From NCBI GenBank assembly GCA_011799875.1, contig CM022302.1, positions 300,153,048-300,217,047 on the forward strand: DNA of 64,000 bases, written 5' to 3'. This DNA comes from Thinopyrum elongatum. Taxonomy: Eukaryota; Streptophyta; Magnoliopsida; Poales; Poaceae. The notes below the pieces were generated by a model. The model did no database searches and had not been told where the DNA came from. It saw only the letters and a program-made list of their open reading frames with translations. The translations under genes were made by a program, and so were the position numbers. The first letter of the stretch is position 1. Each line of letters starts with the position of its first letter. This document shows, piece by piece, positions 58,163-64,000 of this stretch.

Positions 58163-58681
58163 TCAAGTATTATCATCTTTAGTTCTAGATCCATAAGATG
58201 CCCTCATGATTGATTCATATGGTGGCCTAATTATTGTTCTAGGGAAGTGTTCCATACCCTTCCTTAGTGGAAATTGAAATTTAATATTGCCTTCTTTCAT
58301 ATCAATCACGGCACCTATAGTGCGTAAAAACGGTCTACCAAGTATAATTGGACAAGACGGATTGCAATCAATATCAAGAACAATAAAATCTATGGGCACA
58401 TAATTCCTATTTGCAAGAATAAGAACATCATTAATTCTTCCCATAGGCTTTTTAATAGTAGAATCCGCCAAGTGCAAATTAAGAGAACATTCTTCAATAT
58501 CGGTAAGACCAAGCACATCACATAAAGATTGCGGAATTGTGGAAACACTAGCACCCAAATCACATAAAGCAAAACACTCATAATTTTTAATCTTGACTTT
58601 GATAGTAGGTTCCCATTCATCATGTAATTTTCTAGGAATTGAAATCTCTAATTCCAACTTTTCTTCTAAAGCTTTCATCAT
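58163..58681 (-). CDS. Aspartic protease of the non-autonomous element
   Basis: 172 codons. The active site is ALCDLGASVSTIPQSL near residue 38-53, with the second lobe PIILGRPFLRTIGAVID. It is in a different frame from gag; a 1-nt change in an A run near 58715-58725 separates them. After the protease the frame ends without any RT motif, so the deletion of pol is structural. Confidence 0.85.
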   Translation of the reverse strand: MMKALEEKLELEISIPRKLHDEWEPTIKVKIKNYECFALCDLGASVSTIPQSLCDVLGLTDIEECSLNLHLADSTIKKPMGRINDVLILANRNYVPIDFIVLDIDCNPSCPIILGRPFLRTIGAVIDMKEGNIKFQFPLRKGMEHFPRTIIRPPYESIMRASYGSRTKDDNT

Positions 58682-58686
58682 GGCAT

Positions 58687-59310
58687 CTATGATATGTTTA
58701 GTAAAAGATTTATTTTTTCATAGGCATGAGGTGAATTTATCATGGATTGCAACAAATAAATACAATAAATCAAAGAGCAATTATCATAATTAAAATCTTT
58801 GTAATCCAAAAGAGTGGGCACATCACTAGTTAAAGTTTTGACCTCTCCAAACGCACTTTTATAAATTTTCTCATCAACATTTTCACCCTCCGAATTATCG
58901 GGACGCCTGGTAGCTAAAGTTGACTCTTCTTCAATCCCTTTATCATCAATTTTAATTTTACTCAACAAGGAAACAATAGAAGAAACACTAATCATTTTAA
59001 GATTTTCATCAGTTTTATCTTCCAAAGAGATTGGTTTAGCGGCCATCTGATTTACTAGGGTAGCTTGTGCATCGGATATTTTTCCTAGCAAATTTTCAGC
59101 AAAAGCATACTTAGATTGGAGATTACAAACTTCTCTACTAATATCATCAAGTTGTTTCGTTATAGCATCTAACACAGTAGAGTGTTCTTTAAGTTCCTCG
59201 GTAAAATACTTATTGTGCTCAAATGGTGTAGTCATATATTCCTTGGTACTTTTTTTAATCTCAAGCAAAATATTGGGGTAAGGAACATCATAGTACTTCC
59301 TTTGAGACAT
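58687..59310 (-). CDS. Gag-like protein of the non-autonomous element
   Basis: The ATG at 59308-59310 (MSQRKYYDVPYPN) is preferred because upstream sequence in the same frame is a hydrophobic chance extension. About 207 codons: an N-terminal helical region, a coiled coil (LDAITKQLDDISREVCNLQS) and a charged tail. Homologous elements carry a longer gag; the capsid core pattern is missing here, so it is a shortened gag. Confidence 0.65.
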   Translation of the reverse strand: MSQRKYYDVPYPNILLEIKKSTKEYMTTPFEHNKYFTEELKEHSTVLDAITKQLDDISREVCNLQSKYAFAENLLGKISDAQATLVNQMAAKPISLEDKTDENLKMISVSSIVSLLSKIKIDDKGIEEESTLATRRPDNSEGENVDEKIYKSAFGEVKTLTSDVPTLLDYKDFNYDNCSLIYCIYLLQSMINSPHAYEKINLLLNIS

Positions 59311-59500
59311 CGCAACTACGCAAACAAGATTGCAAACAAAAAACATATATGATGAGAAAACGGCGAACGAAAAAGAGGGCGAATAAAATAGCATTTTTTT
59401 GTGAAGTGGGGGAGATGAAAACGAGAGGCAAATGGCAAATAATGTAAATTGCAAGGAGATGAGATTTGTGATTAGGAACCTGATAGATGTTGATGATGTC

Positions 59501-59518
59501 TCCCCGGCAACGGCGCCA
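59501..59518 (-). other. Primer-binding site of the non-autonomous element
   Basis: TGGCGCCGTTGCCGGGGA on the minus strand, about 11 bp inside the 5' LTR. Confidence 0.8.
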
Positions 59519-59529
59519 GAAATTCCTTT

Positions 59530-61121
59530 TGGTGTCGCTTGAACTACGTCGGTGCGTAGAGGAAGGGATGATGCAGCACAGCTACGGTAGGTATTTCCCT
59601 CAGTTATGAAACCAAGGTATCAATCCAGTAGGAGAACCAAGCAACACTATGTAAACGGTACCTGCACACAAAGAACAAATACTTGCAACCCGACGCGTAT
59701 AAGGGGTTGTCAATCCCTTCTTCGGGTAACGGCACCAGAAATTGTCAAGTTGACGGGATAAAATTGTGATAGATTGGATAAATAGATCTCGATAAAATGC
59801 GAAATAAAAGATGCAAATAAAAAGTGCAGCAAGGTATTTTTGGGTTTTTGGAATAATAGATCTGAAAATAAAAGTGGCAAATAATAGATCAGAAAGCAAA
59901 TATGATGAAGAATAGACCCGGAGGCCGTAGATTTCACTAGTGGCTTCTCTCAAGAAATAGCACACGGTGGGTAAACAAATTACTGTTGGGCAATTGATAG
60001 AAGATTGAATAATTATGATGATATCCAAGGCAATGATCAATATATAGGCATCACGTCCAAGATTAGTAGACCGACTCCTGCCTGCATCTACTACTATTAC
60101 TCCACACATCGACAGCTATCCAGCATGCATCTAGTGTATTAAGTTCATGGAGAAACGGAGTAATGCAATAAGAACGATGACATGATGTAGACGAGATCTA
60201 TTCATGTAGGAATAGCCCCCATCTTGTTATCCTTAATAGCAACGATACATACGTGTCTTGCTGCCCCTTCTATCACTCGGAAAGAACACCGCACGATCGA
60301 ACCCATCACAAAGCACCTCTTCCCATGGCAAGAAAATTTGATATAGTTTGCCTAACTAAACCAAAGGTTCAAAGAAGAAATATGAGGCTATAAATAATCA
60401 TGCATATAAGAGATCAAAGAAGACTCAAATAATATTCATGGATAAAAATCTGATCATAAACACAAAGTTCATCGGATCCCAACAAACACACCACAAAAGA
60501 GTTACATCAAATAGATCTCCAAGAGACCATTGTATTGAGAATCAAAAGAGAGAGAGGAAGCCATCTAGCTACTGCCTACGGACCCGTAGGTCTATGATGA
60601 ACTACTCACGCATCATCGAAGAGGCACCAATAAGGATGATGAACCCCTCCATGATGGTGTTTAGATTGGATCTCGTGGTTCTGGAACTTGCGGCGGCTGG
60701 AATTGTGTTTCGTCGACTTCCCTAGGGTTTCGGGAATATTTGGGGATTTATAGGGCGAAGAGGCGGTGCGGGAGGCCATCGAGGTGGGCACAACCCACCT
60801 GGGCGCTCCTGGGCCCCTAGGCGTGCCTTGGTGGGCTGTGCTCCCCTCGGAGCCCCCCTCTAGTACTTCTTGGGCCCAACAGGTGTCTTCTGGTCCAGAA
60901 AAATTCTCCAAAAAGTTTTGCTGTATTTGGACTCCGTTTGGTATTGATTTTCTGCGAAGTAAAAAACCAGCTAAAAACAGCAACTGGCACTGGGCACTAT
61001 GTCAATAGGTTAGTCCCAAAAAATGATATAAAGTTGATATAAAATGATTATAAAACATCCAAGAATGATAATATAACAGCATGGAAGAAGCAAAAATTAT
61101 AGATACGTTGGAGATGTATCA
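59530..61121 (-). repeat. 5' LTR of the non-autonomous element
   Basis: Minus-strand TGATACATCTCC to AAGCGACACCA, 1592 bp. It lacks about 10 bp near its plus-strand start compared with the other LTRs. Confidence 0.9.
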
Positions 61122-61126
61122 CATAC

Positions 61127-61258
61127 CAGACAACACGACTCATGACCGTCTTTCGCCGCCTCAGATCTCCTTCCCTGCCGCCGGCACCCACCGCAACTGC
61201 ATCACCATCATCGACTCCGCAGATGAACCTGAGGAGTACATGGGTCCCCAAGAGAGGT
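61127..61258 (+). pseudogene. Exon repeat 3 of the CACTA-associated gene, right part
   Basis: Continues the exon split by the two insertions at 51129 and 52815: PPQISFPAAGTHRNCITII then DSADEPEEYMGP, ending at a donor GAG|GTCGCAC. After ignoring the insertions the frame is open from about 51080. Confidence 0.6.
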
Positions 61259-61659
61259 CGCACTCTTTTGTTTCTGCTTATGTTATGCATTGTTTAATAT
61301 TACCTGCTACTTTATCGTCTTGTTCACCTCTTAGACTCCAAGTCAGGTCCAAATTAAAGTTCAAACTTGAGTTTTAAAATGCTTGTGGGGCACATATCGA
61401 GGCAGCAATGAATAGTATCTCTTTCTACTATCTGGTTCACCTAGGGTATGTCTATGTTTTTCATCTTGGGTGGGAAACAAACAGTGAAGCAATCATCACC
61501 TGTCTTTTTATTAAATTAAAGCTATCATCAGCCTGCTATCATTATTTTTGGATCTATCCACTGATTGTTACCATCACTCTAAATTTATGGATGCTCTCCT
61601 TACATAATCTCACTATATTTTTTTCGTATGCATGTCAGATATTTTACACAGTCATGCTG

Positions 61660-61850
61660 AACATGTAGAGAAAAAGAGAAGAGTTTTGTGCGGCAATACA
61701 ATGTCATGCAGACATCGCTCCATGGTGGGTGCAATGGCAAACCCTCTCCCCGCTCCTCCAAATTGTAATCCAGAGGAAGATATCTATTCTGAGGCGGATT
61801 CAGGCAGAGCTGACCACTCCTATTTACCCCCCCCCCCCCCCCCCCCGAGG
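61660..61850 (+). pseudogene. Exon repeat 4 with a poly-C run
   Basis: Frame MANPLPAPPNCNPEEDIYSE ... GRADHSY, then 20 consecutive C at 61827-61846 and GAGGTGTTTGC. The paralogous exon at 62175-62318 has CCCCCACCGAGGTGTATGC at this place, so the C run is an expansion (or an assembly fault). Confidence 0.55.
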
Positions 61851-61899
61851 TGTTTGCTCTAACTTGGCATGATGATGTTGGTCATATCATGCATATGTT

Positions 61900-62140
61900 G
61901 CGTTGCAGTGCCTACCTTCGACATCATATATGTCATCTGCTTAGTTTAGACATGTTCTGTAATGCCACCTATTTAGTTTCTATATCATATATGTGAAATA
62001 TGCAATCTCATCTCTTTTAGCCAGCCATAATATATGTGAAATATGCAACGCCATCCTGTTTAACTAGGCATTATATATTTGAATTATATCTTGTCAATCC
62101 TTTTCTTCATTACATTTCCATTTGTCGACAATGTTTGTAC
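61900..62140. repeat. Intron with degenerate ~40-bp repeats, part 1
   Basis: Units of the type 'agtttagacatcatatatgtgaaatatgc..tgccatcc' recur; no coding. Confidence 0.6.
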
Positions 62141-62164
62141 ATTCAACTACTCTTCCTATGAATC

Positions 62165-62318
62165 AGCCATTTGAGTGGGTGATGGAAAAATCTGGAGTGA
62201 AAACAAGGTCTTCAGAGCAGACAGTGCTACCTGTTGAAGCAGATCTCTTGCTGGGTCCCGATAGCTCCTCAGAGATGGATTCAGAGACAGATGACCAGTC
62301 CTATTCCCCCACCGAGGT
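62165..62318 (+). pseudogene. Exon repeat 5 of the CACTA-associated gene
   Basis: Frame EWVMEKSGVKTRSSEQTVLP then SSEMDSETDDQSYSPTE|GTGTATGC. It shares VMxxSxGVKTRSS and TVLP with the exon at 62780-63056. Confidence 0.6.
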
Positions 62319-62374
62319 GTATGCTCCAACTTGGCACGGTTATACTGCTCATATCATGCATATGGTGTCTTGCA

Positions 62375-62760
62375 TTGCATAGTTTAGACATCATATACAC
62401 AATATTCAACACCATGTTCTTAGTTCGGACATCATATATGCGAATGCCCTGTACTTAGTATATATATCACATATGTGAATTGTATCATGCGATCCTGATT
62501 ACTTAGATAACATGTATGTGAATTATGTCATGCGAACCTATTTACTAAAGACATCATATAATTATCTCATGCCATCCTGTTAAGTTAGTCATCATATCTT
62601 TGAATTATGTCATGCTATGCTATCCAGTTTAGATAGACATCATATATGTGAAATTATGTCATGCTATCCTTTTTAGTTAAACAATATATATGTGAACTAT
62701 TTCATGCCCTCTTTTTTCCACACTATCTATTGCATATGTCTCTCATACAAGGTCTGTACA
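62375..62760. repeat. Intron with degenerate ~40-bp repeats, part 2
   Basis: About nine units like 'ttagacatcatatatgtgaattatgtcatgc(c/t)atcc'; same family as 61900-62140. Confidence 0.65.
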
Positions 62761-62779
62761 TTCAACTACTTTTCTTGTT

Positions 62780-63276
62780 TATCAGTCATTTGAATTGGAG
62801 GGGGTGATGCCAGTATCTAGCGGAGTAAAAACACGGTCTTCAAATAAAACAGTGCTACCTCTTGGTGGAGATAGCACCCCGATTGTACATGCACAAGAAC
62901 CAACCCTACCACACATAACCCAGACTCTCACAGATTGTACCCCTACTCCGATGGACAGAGAACCAGCTTCACCCCATCTAACCCCAACCCCAGCAGATAG
63001 TAACCCAGTTCCAGTTGACACAGCACCATCTCCACCACAGAGCTCCCAAAGCAGTTAGTTAGGCAGCTCCAGTACCCAAAGCGCCATTACTACCACCGAG
63101 AACCCCAACTCCACCAGTTAGTACACCTATTCCTGTGGACGAAGCACAACTAGCCATTCGTTGTTTAGCATCTATCGCATTTGATGTTGTTAAATCCTAT
63201 GTGCGTATCTTCCCATCATGGAAATATTATATTGAAGATGAAGGAAAAAGCCAGTTGCAGGTGTTCGTCCAGGAGT
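62780..63276 (+). pseudogene. Exon repeat 6, proline-rich, leading into the En/Spm-like region
   Basis: SGVKTRSSNKTVLPLGGDST, then a proline/threonine-rich low-complexity part with TPTPxDxxP repeats. A TAG at 63054-63056 ends the frame; a shifted frame runs on as VDEAQLAIRCLASIAFDVVK and WKYYIEDEGKSQLQVFVQEL to a donor LC|GTAAGT at about 63281. So one indel lies near 63050. Confidence 0.6.
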
Positions 63277-63379
63277 TATGTGTAAGTAATGTTATTCATG
63301 GCAATTACTTTGCTTCGTCCCATACATTCTACCTCCATGTTGGTTATAATACAGCAAATATTTCCATTTTTCTCTATAG

Positions 63380-63580
63380 AGAAGGACCGATTTGGAAACT
63401 CGGGATGAGGTAACCTGTGCTAATACCTCTGATATCTTCAAGAATGCTTGGTGGCAGTATCAGAATTACCTGAAGAAAACGTACTTCACTGGCAAAGAAA
63501 CTCATCAAATTCCCTTAGTTTCTCCAGAGACACATTTACGGGACGATGACTGGGAACGCCTTGTTCTATACTGGTCCTGA
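63380..63580 (+). pseudogene. C-terminal exon, plant En/Spm (Ptta) transposase-associated domain
   Basis: After an acceptor CTATAG the frame gives DEVTCANTSDIFKNAWWQYQ, NYLKKTYFTGKETHQI and the closing WERLVLYWS before TGA. The order of basic/aromatic residues and the W..LV.YW end fit the Ptta/En/Spm protein family of CACTA elements. The TGA may truncate it, as family members normally continue. This gives the exon-repeat gene its CACTA link. Confidence 0.55.
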
Positions 63581-64000
63581 ACCAAGAATGTGATAAGGTC
63601 TATGAGCTAATTTTTTATTTTGAAGTACTATATGCCTGCATCTTACTGTACTCTGTTTGTGTAGAACAAGTGCTTAAACCTAAAGAACAATTGTTCTCAT
63701 TTAAGATTCCATTGCTATGGTGCATACTGCTTTGCTCTTGTATCATTGTATTTACTCATCCAAACTTATTTTTAAATTGAAGGATCCAATCAAAACTCCA
63801 ATGGCACAATAGGTATGTTTAAACATGTTTCTTTAATAGGTTTGCTCTTCTAAATTGCTCTATTGATTTCAATTTCAATTGTCTATACAGTTGACTTCTC
63901 ATATCATGCACATTACTAGCATCAAAATAGAGCCAATAGTGTTGTTGTACATGTATACCCGTGGTACCCATCTAAAATCTTGTTGTGCCATGTAGTTTCC
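63581..64000. other. 3' part of the CACTA-associated region, runs off the window
   Basis: AT-rich, two small exon-like stretches ('aaggatccaatcaaaactcc' near 63780), no clear gene. The element is expected to continue to the right. Confidence 0.35.

Larger units (their letters stand above)
52815..61121 (-). mobile_element. Non-autonomous Athila-like element (gag-protease only), TSD CATAC
   Basis: Outer ends are TGATGTCGCTTG (52815) and GATGTATCA (61121); CATAC flanks at 52810-52814 and 61122-61126. The 5' LTR is 59530-61121. The 3' LTR starts at 52815, is interrupted after 53397 and resumes near 54668, ending at 55674. Internal DNA encodes gag and protease but no RT or integrase, as known for Sabrina-type elements. 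It depends on enzymes from another element. Confidence 0.9.

Overview
This is repeat-dense intergenic DNA from a large-genome grass. The Gypsy families, CACTA-type DNA element and 'CTCCGTC' Stowaway MITEs point to the Triticeae (wheat, Aegilops or barley relatives). I see no intact host gene, rRNA, tRNA or CRISPR array. Family names are from memory and tentative; structures (LTR pairs, target-site duplications or TSDs, primer-binding sites, domain order) were read directly.

Layout. (1) 1-4376: a very long LTR open at the left window edge, with a TATA box and a GC-rich leader, resembling the Sukkula/LARD class. (2) 4377-10823: old intergenic DNA with diverged internal duplications and MITE remnants. 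(3) 10824-20902: a complete Athila-like Gypsy element, minus strand, with near-matching 5-bp TSDs, gag-protease, an almost intact RT-RNaseH-integrase frame, and a small coiled-coil ORF in the env position. (4) 20903-21882: purine-rich low-complexity DNA. (5) 21883-46416: probably one CACTA-type transposon (CACT ends, TAT on both flanks, subterminal arrays). It carries non-transposase cargo: a frameshifted WRN/RNase D-type 3'-5' exonuclease gene, three alanine-rich helical genes, a B3-like gene and several tandem arrays. It is interrupted at 27942-41643 by a 13.7-kb Tat-lineage Gypsy element with dual RNase H, a spliced antisense extra gene and a 45-bp minisatellite.

(6) 46417-64000: repeated exons of a CACTA-associated gene (Ptta/En/Spm-like C-terminus), broken by three insertions of one LTR family: a solo LTR (47933-49509, TSD GTCCC), a solo LTR (51129-52779, TSD CCGAG), and a gag-protease-only non-autonomous element (52815-61121, TSD CATAC). 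One LTR of that last element contains a ~1.27-kb copy of the upstream locus, apparently a templated repair insertion.

The most interesting items are the gene-carrying CACTA element, the templated insertion inside an LTR, the spliced antisense gene of the Tat element, the env-position ORF with its own splice acceptor and LTR-like GC block, and the strong bias to TAG among premature stops, which fits C-to-T decay of CAG codons in methylated DNA. All counts and alignments were done by eye.
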